Source: Symsagittifera roscoffensis
Taxonomy: Eukaryota; Xenacoelomorpha; Acoela; Convolutidae
Direction: 5' to 3'
Assembly: GCF_963678635.1 (NCBI RefSeq)
Contig: NC_087065.1
Location: 59,856,754 to 59,920,753, forward strand
Length of the DNA stretch: 64,000 bases
The notes beneath the pieces were generated by a model. It searched no databases and had not been told where the DNA came from. It worked only from the letters and a program-made list of their open reading frames with translations. Shown piece after piece: positions 1 through 14,420 of the stretch (position 1 is the first letter of the stretch; every line of letters begins with the position of its first letter). Made by a program: the position numbers and the translations under genes.

Positions 1-3000
1 TATTTTTTTCTGATTGTTGGTAACTGTGATGAGCATATGCACCACGTTGATTTGAGTGATAAAAACTACCTCTCTGACTGTTTTTAATATTTTGGCAAAA
101 TATCAATCAGATTAATTCGCTTTTCTTTGCCTCCGTTTTCGTTACTATTAGAAGCGTGGAATCGTTGGATTATCCTTGTGTGAATTTTCCTGTTGTGAGT
201 TTTGTAGTCGATTGGAAATTGTTGCTTTTGCTGGATTGTGATGAATTATGCACCACTTTGACAAAAATGATAACAACTACTAAAATGAATCTGATGATTT
301 TCATTTTTTTAATTTCAATTTATTTTTGCTGCTTATTTCGTATGATTTCAGAGTTAATGATTTGTATCAATTTCCAGGTTTTGTTCCGAACTTTTAAGTT
401 GGCTGTTGTGGCTAAAGTACGAGGTATTTTTTTTCTGATTGTTGGTAACTGTGTGTTGATTGTGATGAATTATGCACAACTTTGACAAAAATGATAACAA
501 CTACTGAATTGAATCTGATGATTTTCATTTTTCAATTTCAATTTATTTTGCTGCTTATTTCGTATGATTTCAGAGCTATTAATTTTTATCAATGTCCAGG
601 TTATGTTCCAAACTTTTAAGTTAGCTGTTATGGCTAAAGTACGAGGTATTTTTTTTCTGATTGTTGGTAACTGTGATGAGCATATGCACCACGTTGATTT
701 GAGTGATAAAAACTACCTCTCTGACTGTTTTTAGTTTTTTGGGAAAGTATCAATCAGAATAATATGCTTTTCTCTGCCTCCGTTTTCGTGACTATAAGAA
801 GCGTGGAATCGTTGGATGATCCTTCTGTGAATTTTCCTGTTGTGAGTTTTGTAGTCGATTGGAAATTGTTGCTTTTGCTGGATTGTGATGAATTATGCAC
901 CACTTTGACAAAAATGATAACAACTACTGAAATGAATCTGATGATTTTCATTTTTTTAATTTCAATTTAATTTCGCTGCTTATTTCGTATGATTTCAGAG
1001 TTATTGATTTTTATCAATGTCCAGGTTGTGTTCCGAACTTTTAAGTTGGCTGTTGTGGCTAAAGTACGAGGTCTTTTTTTTCTGATTGGTAAAATATCAA
1101 TCAGAATAATTCGTTTTTCTTTGCTTCCGTTTTCGTGACTATTAGAAGTGTGGAATCGTTGGATTATCCTTGCGTAAATTTTCTCGTTGTGAGTTTTGTA
1201 GTCGATTGGAAATTTTTGCTTTTGCTGGATTGTGATGAATTATGCACCACTTTGACAAAAATGATAACAACTACTGAAATGAATCTGATGATTTTTAATT
1301 TTTTTAATTTCAATTTAGTTTTGCTGCTTATTTCGTATGATTTCAGAGCTATTGATTTGTATCAATTTCCAGGTTTTGTTCCGAACTTTTAAGTTGGCTG
1401 TTGTGGCTAAAAAACGAGGTATTTTTTTTTTCTGATTGTTGGTAACTGTGTGTTGATTGTGATGAATTATGCACAACTTTGACAAAAATGATAACAACTA
1501 CTGAATTGAATCTGATGATTTTCATTTTTTTAATTTCAATTTAATTTTGCTGCTTATTTCGTATGATTTCAGAGTTATTGATTTTTATCAATGTCCAGGT
1601 TGTTCCGAACTTTTAATTTGGCTGTTGTGGCTAAAGTACGAGGTCTTTTTTTTCTGATTGTTGGTAACTGTGTGTTGATTGTGATGAATTATGCACCACT
1701 TTGACAAAAATGATAACAACTACTGAAATGAATCTGATGATTTTCATTTTTTTAATTTCAATTTAATTTTGCTGCTTATTTCGTATGATTTCAGAGCTAT
1801 TGATTTGTATCAACTTCCAGGTTTTGTTCCGAACTTTTAAGTTGGCTGTTGTGGCTAAAGTACGAGGTATTTTTTTTTCTGATTGTTGGTAACTGTGTGT
1901 TGATTGTGATGAATTAGGCACCACTTTGACAAAAATGATAACAACTACTGAAATGAATCTGATGATTTTCATTTTTTTAATTTCAATTTAATTTTGCTGC
2001 TTATTTCGTATGATTTCAGAGTTATTGATTTTTATCAATGTCCAGGTTGTGTTCCGAACTTTTAATTTGGCTGTTGTGGCTAAAGTACGAGGTCTTTTTT
2101 TTCTGATTGTTGGTAACTGTGTGTTGATTGTGATGAATTATGCACCACTTTGACAAAAATGATAACAACTACTGAAATGAATCTGATGATTTTCATTTTT
2201 TTAATTTCAATTTAATTTTGCTGCTTATTTCGTATGATTTCAGAGCTATTGATTTGTATCAACTTCCAGGTTTTGTTCCGAACTTTTAAGTTGGCTGTTG
2301 TGGCTAAAGTACGAGGTATTTTTTTTTCTGATTGTTGGTAACTGTGTGTTGATTGTGATGAATTATGCACCAGTTTGACAAAAATGATAACAACTACTGA
2401 AATGAATCTGATGATTTTCATTTTTTTAATTTCAATTTAATTTTGCTGCTTATTTCGTATGATTTCAGAGTTATTGATTTTTATCAATGTCCAGGTTGTG
2501 TTCCGAACTTTTAATTTGGCTGTTGTGGCTAAAGTACGAGGTCTTTTTTTTCTGATTGGTAAAATATCAATCAGAATAATTCGCTTTTCTTTGCCTCCGT
2601 TTTCGTGACTATAAAAAGCGTGGAATCGTTGGATTATCCTTGCGTAAATTTTCTCGTTGTGAGTTTTGTAGTCGATTAGAAATTTTTGCTTTTGCTGGAT
2701 TGTGATGAATTATGCACCACTTTGACAAAAATGATAACAACTACTGAAATGAATCTGATGATTTTTAATTTTTTTAATTTCAATTTAGTTTTGCTGCTTA
2801 TTTCGTATAATTTCATAGTTAATGATTTGTATCAATTTCCAGGTTTTGTTCCGAACTTTTAAGTTGGCTGTTGTGGCTAAAGTACGAGGTATTTTTTTTT
2901 TCTGATTGTTGGTAACTGTGTGTTGATTGTGATGAATTATGCACAACTTTGACAAAAATGATAACAACTACTGAATTGAATCTGATGATTTTCATTTTTC

Positions 3001-6000
3001 AATTTCAATTTATTTTGCTGCTTATTTCGTATGATTTCAGAGCTATTAATTTTTATCAATGTCCAGGTTATGTTCCAAACTTTTAAGTTAGCTGTTATGG
3101 CTAAAGTACGGGGTATTTTTTTTTCTGATTGTTGGTAACTGTGATGAGCATATGCACCACGCTGATTTGAGTGATAAAAACTACCTCTCTGACTGTTTTT
3201 AATATTTTGGCAAAATATCAATCAGATTAATTCGCTTTTCTTTGCCTCCGTTTTCGTTTCTATTAGAAGCGTGGAATCGTTGGATTATCCTTGTGTGAAT
3301 TTTCCTGTTGTGAGTTTTGTATTCGATTGGAAATTGTTGCTTTTGCTGGATTGTGATGAATTATGCACCACTTTGACAAAAATGATAACAACTAATAAAA
3401 TGAATCTGATGATTTTCATTTTTTTAATTTCAATTTATTTTTGCTGCTTATTTCGTATGATTTCAGAGTTAATGATTTGTATCAATTTCCAGGTTTTGTT
3501 CCGAACTTTTAAGTTGGCTGTTGTGGCTAAAGTACGAGGTATTTTTTTTTCTGATTGTTGGTAACTGTGTGTTGATTGTGATGAATTATGCACAACTTTG
3601 ACAAAAATGATAACAACTACTGAATTGAATCTGATGATTTTCATTTTTTAATTTCAATTTGTTTTTGCTGCTTATTTCGTATGGTTTCAGAGTTATTGAT
3701 TTTTATCAATGTCCAGGTTGTGTTCCAAACTTTTAATTTGGCTGTTATGGCTAAAGTACGAGGTATTTTTTTCTGATTGTTGGTAACTGTGATGAGCATA
3801 TGCACCACGTTGATTTGAGTGATAAAAACTACCTCTCTGACTGTTTTTAATATTTTGGCAAAATATCAATCAGATTAATTCGCTTTTCTTTGCCTCCGTT
3901 TTCGTTACTATTAGAAGCGTGGAATCGTTGGATTATCCTTGTGTGAATTTTCCTGTTGTGAGTTTTGTAGTCGATTGGAAATTGTTGCTTTTGCTGGATT
4001 GTGATGAATTTATGCACCACTTTGACAAAAATGATAACAACTACTAAAATGAATCTGATGATTTTCATTTTTTTAATTTCAATTTATTTTTGCTGCTTAT
4101 TTCGTATGATTTCAGAGTTAATGATTTGTATCAATTTCCAGGTTTTGTTCCGAACTTTTAAGTTGGCTGTTGTGGCTAAAGTACGAGGTATTTTTTTTTC
4201 TGATTGTTGGTAACTGTGTGTTGATTGTGATGAATTATGCACAACTTTGACAAAAATGATAACAACTACTGAATTGAATCTGATGATTTTCATTTTTCAA
4301 TTTCAATTTATTTTGCTGCTTATTTCGTATGGTTTCAGAGTTATTGATTTTTATCAATGTCCAGGTTGTGTTCCAAACTTTTAATTTGGCTGTTATGGCT
4401 AAAGTACGAGGTATTTTTTTCTGATTATTGGTAACTGTGATGAGCATATGCACCACGCTGATTTGAGTGATAAAAACTACCTCTCTGACTGTTTTTAATA
4501 TTTTGGCAAAATATCAATCAGATTAATTCGCTTTTCTTTGCCTCCGTTTTCGTTACTATTAGAAGCGTGGAATCGTTGGATTATCCTTGTGTGAATTTTC
4601 CTGTTGTGAGTTTTGTAGTCAATTGGAAATTGTTGCTTTTGCTGGATTGTGATGAATTATGCACCACTTTGACAAAAATGATAACAACTACTAAAATGAA
4701 TCTGATGATTTTCATTTTTTTAATTTCAATTTATTTTTGCTGCTTATTTCGTATGATTTCAGAGTTAATGATTTGTATCAATTTCCAGGTTTTGTTCCGA
4801 ACTTTTAAGTTGGCTGTTGTGGCTAAAGTACGAGGTATTTTTTTTTCTGATTGTTGGTAACTGTGTGTTGATTGTGATGAATTATGCACAACTTTGACAA
4901 AAATGATAACAACTACTGAACTGAATCTGATGATTTTCATTTTTTAATTTCAATTTGTTTTTGCTGCTTATTTCGTATGGTTTCAGAGTTATTGATTTTT
5001 ATCAATGTCCAGGTTGTGTTCCAAACTTTTAATTTGGCTGTTATGGCTAAAGTACGAGGTATTTTTTTCTGATTGTTGGTAACTGTGATGAGCATATGCA
5101 CCACGTTGATTTGAGTGATAAAAACTACCTCTCTGACTGTTTTTAATATTTTGGCAAAATATCAATCAGATTAATTCGCTTTTCTTTGCCTCCGTTTTCG
5201 TTACTATTAGAAGCGTGGAATCGTTGGATTATCCTTGTGTGAATTTTCCTGTTGTGAGTTTTGTAGTCGATTGGAAATTGTTGCTTTTGCTGGATTGTGA
5301 TGAATTATGCACCACTTTGACAAAAATGATAACAACTACTGAAATGAATCTGATGATTTTCTTTTTTTTAATTTCAATTTAATTTTGCTGCTTATTTCGT
5401 ATGATTTCAGAGTTATTGATTTTTATCAATGTCCAGGTTGTGTTCCGAACTTTTAAGTTGGCTGTTGTGGCTAAAGTACGAGGTCTTTTTTTTCTGATTG
5501 GTAAAATATCATTCAGAATAATTTGCTTTTCTTTGCTTCCGTTTTCGTGACTATTAGAAGTGTGGAATCGTTGGATTATCCTTGCGTAAATTTTCTCGTG
5601 AGTTTTGTAGTCGATTGGAAATTTTTGCTTTTGCTGGATTGTGATGAATTATGCACCACTTTGACAAAAATGATAACAACTACTGAAATGAATCTGATGA
5701 TTTTTAATTTTTTTAATTTCAATTTAGTTTTGCTGCTTATTTCGTATGATTTCAGAGGTATTGATTTTTATCAATGTCCAGGTTGTGTTCCGAACTTTTA
5801 ATTTGGCTGTTGTGGCATAAGTACGAGGTATTTTTTTTTCTGATTGTTGGTAACTGTGATGACCATATGCACTACGTTGATTTGTGTGATAAAAACTACC
5901 TCTCTGACTGTTTTTAATTTTTTGGTAAAATATCAATCAGATTAATTCGCTTTTCTTTGCCTCCGTTTCCGTTACTATTAGAAGCGTGGAATCGTTGGAT

Positions 6001-8390
6001 GATCCTTCTGTGAATTTTCCTGTTGTGAGTTTTGTAGTCGATTGGAAATTGTTGCTTTTGCTGGATTGTGATGAATTATGCACCACTTTGACAAAAATGA
6101 TAACAACTACTGAAATGAATCTGATGATTTTCATTTTTTTAATTTCAATTTAATTTTGCTGCTTATTTCGTATGATTTCAGAGCTATTGATTTTTATCAA
6201 TGTCCAGGTTGTGTTCCGAACTTTTAAGTTGGCTGTTGTGGCATAAGTACGAGGTATTTTTTTCTGATTGTTGGTAATTGTGATGAGCATATGCACCACG
6301 TTGATTTGAGTGGTAAACTACCTCTCTGACTGTTTTTAACTTTTTGGTAAAATATCAATCAGATTTATTCGCTTTTCTTTGCCTCCGTTTTCGTTACTAT
6401 TAGAAGCGTGGAATCGTTGGATTATCCTTGTGTGAATTTTCCTGTTGTGAGCTTCGTAGTCGATTGGAAATTGTTGTTTTTGCTGGATTGTGATGAATTA
6501 TGCACCACTTTGACAAAAATGATAACAACTACTGAAATGAATCTGATGTTTTCATTTTTTTAATTTCAATTTATTTTTGCTGCTTATTTCATATAATTTC
6601 AGAGTTATTGATTTTTTATCACTGTCCAGTTTGTGTTCCAAACTTTCAAGTTGGCTGTTATGGCTAAAGTACGAGGTTTTTTTTCTGATTGTTGGTAACT
6701 GTGATGAGCATATGCACCACGTTGATTTGAGTGATAAAAACTACCTTTCTGACTGTTTTTAGTTTTTTTGGTAAAATATCAATCAGGTTAATGCGCTTTT
6801 CTTTGCCTCCGTTTTCGTGAGTATAAGAAGCGTGGAATCGTTGGATGATCCTTCTGTGAATTTTCCTGTTGTGAGTTTTGTAGTCGATTGGAAATTGTTG
6901 CTTTTGCTGGATTGTGATGAATTATGCACCACTTTGACAAAAATGATAACAACTACTGAAATGAATCTGATGATTTTCATTTTTTTAATTTCAATTTAAT
7001 TTTGCTGCTTATTTCGTATGATTTCAGAGTTATTGATTTTTATCAATGTCCATGTTGTGTTCCGAACTTTTAAGTTGGCTGTTGTGGCTAAAGTACGAGG
7101 TCTTTTTTTTCAGATTGGTAAAATATCAATCAGAATAATTCGCTTTTCTCTGCCTCCGTTTTCGTGACTATAAGAAGCGTGGAATCGTTGGATTATCCTT
7201 GTGTGAATTTTCCTGTTCTGAATTTTGTAGTCGATTGGAAATTATTGCTTTTGCTTGATTGTGATGAATTATGTACAACTTTGACAAAAATGATAACAAC
7301 TACTGAATTGAATCTGATGATTTTCATTTTTTTAATTTATTTTTGCTGCTTATTTCGTATGATTTCAGAGTTATTGATTTTTATCAATGTCTAGGTTGTG
7401 TTCCAATCTTTTAAGTTGGCTGTTATGGCTAAAGTACGAAGTATTTTTTTCTGATTGTTGGTAACTGTGATGAGCATATGCACCACGTTGATTTGAGTGA
7501 TAAAAACTACCTCCCTGACTGTTTTTAATTTTTTGGTAAATTATCAATCAGATTAATTCGCTTTTCTTTGCCTCCGTTTTCGTTACTATTAGAAGCGTGG
7601 AATCGTTGGATTATTCTTGTGTGAGTTTTCCTGTTGTGAGTTTTTTGTAGTCGATTGGAAATTGTTGCTTTTGCTTGATTGTGATGAATTATGTACAACT
7701 TTGACAAAAATGATAATAACTACTGAATTGAATCTGATGATTTTCATTTTTTTTTAATTTTTTTTGCTGCTTATTTTGTATGATTTCAGAGTTGTTGATT
7801 TTTATCAATGTCTAGGTTGTGTTCCAATCTTTTAAGTTGGCTGTTATGGCTTGAGTACGAGGTATTTTTTTTTCTGATTGTTGGTAACTGTGATGAGCAT
7901 ATGCACCACGTTGATTTGAGTGATAAAAACTACCTCTCTGACTGTTTTTAATTTTTTGGTAAAATATCAATCAGATTAATGCGCTTTTCTTTGCCTCCGT
8001 TTTCGTGACTATAAAAAGCGTGGAATCGTTGGATTATCCTTGTGTGAATTTTCTTGTTGTGAGTTTTGTAGTCGATTGGAAATCGTTGCTTTTGCCGGAT
8101 TGTGATGAATTATGCACTACTTTGACAAAAATGGTTACAACTACCGAAATCAATCTGATGATTTTCATTTTTTTAATTTCAATTAATTTTTGCTGCTTAT
8201 TTCGTATAATTTCATAGTTATTGATTTTTATCAATGTCCAGGTTGTGTTCCAAACTTTTGAGTTGGCTGTTATGGCTTAAGTACGAGGTATTTTTTTTCT
8301 GATTGTTGTTAACTGTGATGAGCATATGCACCACGTTGATTTGAGTGATAAAAACTACCTCTCTGACTGTTTTTAATTTTTTGGTAAAAT
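1..8390 (+). repeat. Satellite array, mixed unit lengths (about 420, 345 and 224 bp)
   Basis: Head-to-tail copies of one sequence fill this stretch. Landmarks recur in fixed order: GCCTCCGTTTTCGT, GAAGCGTGGAATCG, GATGAATTATGCAC, CGTATGATTTCAGAG, GTACGAGGT, and CTACCTCTCTGACTG. Full units are about 420-427 bp (for example landmarks near 5960, 6381 and 6808, and near 7571, 7997 and 8417). Units near 1126, 2594 and 5540 lack about 80 bp around CTACCTCTCTGACTG and measure about 345 bp. Units between about 1230 and 2700 lack about 200 bp and measure 222-226 bp. The array begins before the window. Short ORFs recur in every unit but break at indels, so I treat it as non-coding satellite DNA. Confidence 0.95.
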
Positions 8391-11300
8391 ATCAATCAGA
8401 TTAATGCGCTTTTCTTTGCCTCCGTTTTCGTGACTATAAGAAGCGTGGAATCGTTGGATTATCCTTGTGTGAATTTTCTTGTTGTGAGTTTTGTAGTCCA
8501 TTGGAAATTGTTGCTTTTGCTGGATTGTGATGAATTATGCACCACTTTGACAAAAATGGTAACAACTACCGAAAAGAATCTGATGATTTTCATTTTTTAA
8601 ATTTCAATTTAATTTTGCTGCTCATTTCGTATGATTTCAGAGTTATTGATTTTTATCACTGTCCAGTTTGTGTTCGAAAGATTCAAGTGGGGTGGTATGG
8701 CTAAAGTAAGATATCTGTTCTGATTGTTAGTTTCTGCGATGAGAAGATGCACCACAATGATTTGAGTGATAAAATAGCTATATGACTCTTTTAAGCTTTT
8801 TGTTAAAATACGAATGAGATTAATTTAATTTTTTGCCTCCGTTCTTTTGACTATTAGAAGCGTGGCATCGTTGTGTTATCCATGTGTGAATTTCTCTGTT
8901 GTGAGTTATGTAGTCGATTGGAAATTGTTGGTTTTGCTTGATTGTGATGAATTATGCACCACTTTGACAAAAAAGATCACAACTACCGAAATGAATCTGA
9001 TGATTTTCATTTTTTAATTTCAATTTAATTTTGCTGCTCATTTCGTATGATTTCAGAGTTATTGAATTTTATCACTGTCCAGTTTGTGTTCCAAACTATT
9101 AAGTTCGCTGTTATGGCTAAAGTACGAGGTGTTTTTTTTCTGATTGTTGGTAACTGTGATGAGCATATGCACCACGTTGATTTGAGTGATAAAAACTACC
9201 TCTCTAACTGTTTTTAAGTTTTTGGTAAAATATCAATCAGATTAATTCGCTTTTCTTTGCCTCCGTGACTATAAGAAGCGTGGAATCGTTGGATTATCCT
9301 TGTGTGAATTTTCTTGTTGTGAGTTTTGTAGTCCATTGGAAATTGTTGCTTTTGCTGGATTGTGATGAATTATGCACCACTTTGACAAAAATGGTAACAA
9401 CTACCGAAAAGAATCTGATGATTTTCATTTTTTAAATTTCAATTTAATTTTGCTGCTCATTTCGTATGATTTCAGAGTTATTGATTTTTATCACTGTCCA
9501 GTTTGTGTTCGAAAGATTCAAGTGGGGTGGTATGGCTAAAGTAAGATATCTGTTCTGATTGTTAGTTTCTGCGATGAGAAGATGCACCACAATGATTTGA
9601 GTGATAAAATAGCTATATGACTCTTTTAAGCTTTTTGTTAAAATACGAATGAGATTAATTTAATTTTTTGCCTCCGTTCTTTTGACTATTAGAAGCGTGG
9701 CATCGTTGTGTTATCCATGTGTGAATTTCTCTGTTGTGAGTTATGTAGTCGATTGGAAATTGTTGGTTTTGCTTGATTGTGATGAATTATGCACCACTTT
9801 GACAAAAAAGATCACAACTACCGAAATGAATCTGATGATTTTCATTTTTTAATTTCAATTTAATTTTGCTGCTCATTTCGTATGATTTCAGAGTTATTGA
9901 ATTTTATCACTGTCCAGTTTGTGTTCCAAACTATTAAGTTCGCTGTTATGGCTAAAGTACGAGGTGTTTTTTTTTCTGATTGTTGGTAACTGTGATGAGC
10001 ATATGCACCACGTTGATTTGAGTGATAAAAACTACCTCTCTAACTGTTTTTAAGTTTTTGGTAAAATATCAATCAGATTAATTCGCTTTTCTTTGCCTCC
10101 GTGACTATAAGAAGCGTGGAATCGTTGGATTATCCTTGTGTGAATTTTCTTGTTGTGAGTTTTGTAGTCCATTGGAAATTGTTGCTTTTGCTGGATTGTG
10201 ATGAATTATGCACCACTTTGACAAAAATGGTAACAACTACCGAAAAGAATCTGATGATTTTCATTTTTTAAATTTCAATTTAATTTTGCTGCTCATTTCG
10301 TATGATTTCAGAGTTATTGATTTTTATCACTGTCCAGTTTGTGTTCGAAAGATTCAAGTGGGGTGGTATGGCTAAAGTAAGATATCTGTTCTGATTGTTA
10401 GTTTCTGCGATGAGAAGATGCACCACAATGATTTGAGTGATAAAATAGCTATATGACTCTTTTAAGCTTTTTGTTAAAATACGAATGAGATTAATTTAAT
10501 TTTTTGCCTCCGTTCTTTTGACTATTAGAAGCGTGGCATCGTTGTGTTATCCATGTGTGAATTTCTCTGTTGTGAGTTATGTAGTCGATTGGAAATTGTT
10601 GGTTTTGCTTGATTGTGATGAATTATGCACCACTTTGACAAAAAAGATCACAACTACCGAAATGAATCTGATGATTTTCATTTTTTAATTTCAATTTAAT
10701 TTTGCTGCTCATTTCGTATGATTTCAGAGTTATTGAATTTTATCACTGTCCAGTTTGTGTTCCAAACTATTAAGTTCGCTGTTATGGCTAAAGTACGAGG
10801 TGTTTTTTTTTCTGATTGTTGGTAACTGTGATGAGCATATGCACCACGTTGATTTGAGTGATAAAAACTACCTCTCTAACTGTTTTTAAGTTTTTGGTAA
10901 AATATCAATCAGATTAATTCGCTTTTCTTTGCCTCCGTGACTATAAGAAGCGTGGAATCGTTGGATTATCCTTGTGTGAATTTTCTTGTTGTGAGTTTTG
11001 TAGTCCATTGGAAATTGTTGCTTTTGCTGGATTGTGATGAATTATGCACCACTTTGACAAAAATGGTAACAACTACCGAAAAGAATCTGATGATTTTCAT
11101 TTTTTAAATTTCAATTTAATTTTGCTGCTCATTTCGTATGATTTCAGAGTTATTGATTTTTATCACTGTCCAGTTTGTGTTCGAAAGATTCAAGTGGGGT
11201 GGTATGGCTAAAGTAAGATATCTGTTCTGATTGTTAGTTTCTGCGATGAGAAGATGCACCACAATGATTTGAGTGATAAAATAGCTATATGACTCTTTTA

Positions 11301-13330
11301 AGCTTTTTGTTAAAATACGAATGAGATTAATTTAATTTTTTGCCTCCGTTCTTTTGACTATTAGAAGCGTGGCATCGTTGTGTTATCCATGTGTGAATTT
11401 CTCTGTTGTGAGTTATGTAGTCGATTGGAAATTGTTGGTTTTGCTTGATTGTGATGAATTATGCACCACTTTGACAAAAAAGATCACAACTACCGAAATG
11501 AATCTGATGATTTTCATTTTTTAATTTCAATTTAATTTTGCTGCTCATTTCGTATGATTTCAGAGTTATTGAATTTTATCACTGTCCAGTTTGTGTTCCA
11601 AACTATTAAGTTCGCTGTTATGGCTAAAGTACGAGGTGTTTTTTTTTCTGATTGTTGGTAACTGTGATGAGCATATGCACCACGTTGATTTGAGTGATAA
11701 AAACTACCTCTCTGACTGTTTTTAATTTTTTGGTAAAATATCAATCAGATAAATGCGCTTTTTTTTGCCTCCGTTTTCGTGACTATAAGAAGCGTGGAAT
11801 CGTTGGATTATCCTTGTGTGAATTTTCTTGTTGTGAGTTTTGTAGTCCATTGGAAATTGTTGCTTTTGCTGGATTGTGATGAATTATGCACCACTTTGAC
11901 AAAAATGGTAACAACTACCGAAAAGAATCTGATGATTTTCATTTTTTAAATTTCAATTTAATTTTGCTGCTCATTTCGTATGATTTCAGAGTTATTGATT
12001 TTTATCACTGTCCAGTTTGTGTTCGAAAGATTCAAGTGGGGTGGTATGGCTAAAGTAAGATATCTGTTCTGATTGTTAGTTTCTGCGATGAGAAGATGCA
12101 CCACAATGATTTGAGTGATAAAATAGCTATATGACTCTTTTAAGCTTTTTGTTAAAATACGAATGAGATTAATTTAATTTTTTGCCTCCGTTCTTTTGAC
12201 TATTAGAAGCGTGGCATCGTTGTGTTATCCATGTGTGAATTTCTCTGTTGTGAGTTATGTAGTCGATTGGAAATTGTTGGTTTTGCTTGATTGTGATGAA
12301 TTATGCACCACTTTGACAAAAAAGATCACAACTACCGAAATGAATCTGATGATTTTCATTTTTTAATTTCAATTTAATTTTGCTGCTCATTTCGTATGAT
12401 TTCAGAGTTATTGAATTTTATCACTGTCCAGTTTGTGTTCCAAACTATTAAGTTCGCTGTTATGGCTAAAGTACGAGGTGTTTTTTTTTCTGATTGTTGG
12501 TAACTGTGATGAGCATATGCACCACGTTGATTTGAGTGATAAAAACTACCTCTCTAACAGTTTTTAAGTTTTTGGTAAAATATCAATCAGATTAATTCGC
12601 TTTTCTTTGCCTCCGTGACCATTAGAAGCGTGGAATCGTTGGATTATCCTTGTGTGAATTTTCTTGTTGTGAGTTTTGTAGTCGATTGGAAATTGTTGCT
12701 TTTGCTGGATTGTGATGAATTATGCACCACTTTGACAAGAATGGTAACAACTACCGAAAAGAATCTGATGATTTTCATTTTTTAAATTTCAATTTAATTT
12801 TGCTGCTCATTTCGTATGATTTCAGAGTTATTGATTTTTATCACTGTCCAGTTTGTGTTCGAAAGATTCAAGTGGGGTGGTATGGCTAAAGTAAGATATC
12901 TGTTCTGATTGTTAGTTTCTGCGATGAGAAGATGCACCACAATGATTTGAGTGATAAAATAGCTATATGACTCTTTTAAGCTTTTTGTTAAAATACGAAT
13001 GAGATTAATTTGCTTTTTTGCCTCCGTTCTTTTGACTATTAGAAGCGTGGCATCGTTGTATTATCCATGTGTGAATTTCTCTGTTGTGAGTTATGTAGTC
13101 GATTGGAAATTGTTGGTTTTGCTTGATTGTGATGAATTATGCACCACTTTGACAAAAAAGATCACAACTACCGAAATGAATCTGATGATTTTCATTTTTT
13201 AATTTCAATTTAATTTTGCTGCTCATTTCGAATGATTTCAGAGTTATTGAATTTTATCACTGTCCAGTTTGTGTTCCAAACTATTAAGTTCGCTGTTATG
13301 GCTAAAGTACGAGGTATTTTTTTTCTGATT
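8391..13330 (+). repeat. Higher-order satellite array, dimeric unit of about 836 bp
   Basis: Two diverged monomers of about 418 bp alternate as one block. Type A carries TAGTCCATTGG and a GAAAGATTCAAGTGGGGTGG variant. Type B carries GCCTCCGTTCTTTTGAC and GTGGCATCGTTG. The ATTCAAGTGG landmark lies at 8681, 9516, 10352, 11188, 12030 and 12866, giving spacings of 835, 836, 836, 842 and 836. The one longer spacing matches a copy that keeps TTTTCG after GCCTCCG near 11,770. Successive dimers look almost identical by eye, while A and B differ clearly. This is the usual mark of recent unequal crossing-over or rolling amplification of a dimer. Confidence 0.95.
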
Positions 13331-13720
13331 GTTAGTAACTGTGATGAGCACCACGTTGATTTGAGTGATAAAAACTACCTTTCTGACTGTTTTCAGTTTT
13401 TCGGTAAAATATCAATCAGAATAATTCGCTTTTCCTTGCCTCGGTTTTCGTGGACCATTAGAAGCGTGGAATCGTTGGATTGTCCATGTGTGTACTTGAA
13501 AACTTGGAGTTTGATTTTTTCTGTTGTGAGTTTTGTTGTCCATCAAAAATTGTTGCTTTTGCTTGATTGTGATGAATAAGCACCGCTTTGACGAAAATGA
13601 TAACAACTACCGAATTGAATCTGATGAGTTATTGATTTATATCACTGTCCTATTTGTGGTCCAAACTTTCAAGTTAGCTGGTGTGGCTGACTTTTTTAAA
13701 GCTTTTTGTAAGAATATCAA
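13331..13720 (+). repeat. Diverged edge of the satellite array
   Basis: The monomer continues in the same orientation but with many substitutions and extra segments, such as an insertion around CTTGAAAACTTGGAGTTTG near 13,495 and loss of the segment before GATGAGTTATTGATTTATATC near 13,620. Array edges usually decay in this way because homogenisation is weaker there. Confidence 0.85.
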
Positions 13721-14420
13721 TCACGAAAACGGAGGCGGAGAAAAGCGAATTATTCTGATTGACTTTTTATCAAAAAAACTAAAAACAGTCAGAGAGGTAG
13801 TTTTTATCACTCAAATCAACGTGGTGCATATGCTCATCACAGTTACCAACAATCAGAAAAAAATACCTCGTACTTTAGCCACAACAGCCAACTTAAAAGT
13901 TCGGAACACAACCTGGACATTGATAAAAATCAATAGCTCAAAAATTATACGCAGCAAAACTAAATTGAAATTAAAAAAATGAAAATATCAGACTTATTTC
14001 AGTAGTTGTTATCATTTTTGTCAAAGTGGTGCATAATTCATCACAATCCAGCAAAAACAACAATTTCCAATCGACTACAAAACTCACAACGGGAAAATTC
14101 ACACAAGGATAATCCAACGATTCCACACTTCTAATAGTCACGAAAACGGAGGCAAAGAAAAGCGAATTAATCTGATTGATATTTTACCAAAAAATTAAAA
14201 ACTGTCAGAGAGGTAGTTTTTATCACTCAAATCAACGTGGTGCATATGCTCAGCACAGTAACTAACAATCAGATCAAATACCTCGTACTTAAGCCATTCC
14301 AGAGGACAGTGATAAAAATCAATAACTCTAAAATGCTAAGAAAAAACTAAAAATCATCAGATTCATTTCGGAACCTGTTATCATTACAGTCAAAGCGGTG
14401 CATGATTCATCACTATTAAG
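13721..14420 (-). repeat. Inverted satellite copies closing the array
   Basis: From about 13,721 the same satellite is read in reverse complement: CGAAAACGGAGGC, then CAGTCAGAGAGGTAG, ATCAACGTGGTGCATATG, TACCTCGTACTTTAGCC and GTGGTGCATAATTCATC. Roughly one and a half units follow, increasingly diverged toward 14,400. The orientation switch falls directly after AAGAATATCAATCA. Confidence 0.9.

Noticed and set aside
156-8234. Repeated 60-109 codon ORFs in the satellite, such as frames with VNFPVVSFVVDWKLLLLLDC
   Set aside because: They recur because the unit recurs, shift frame with unit indels, lie on both strands and have T-rich hydrophobic composition. No start or splice structure is shared.
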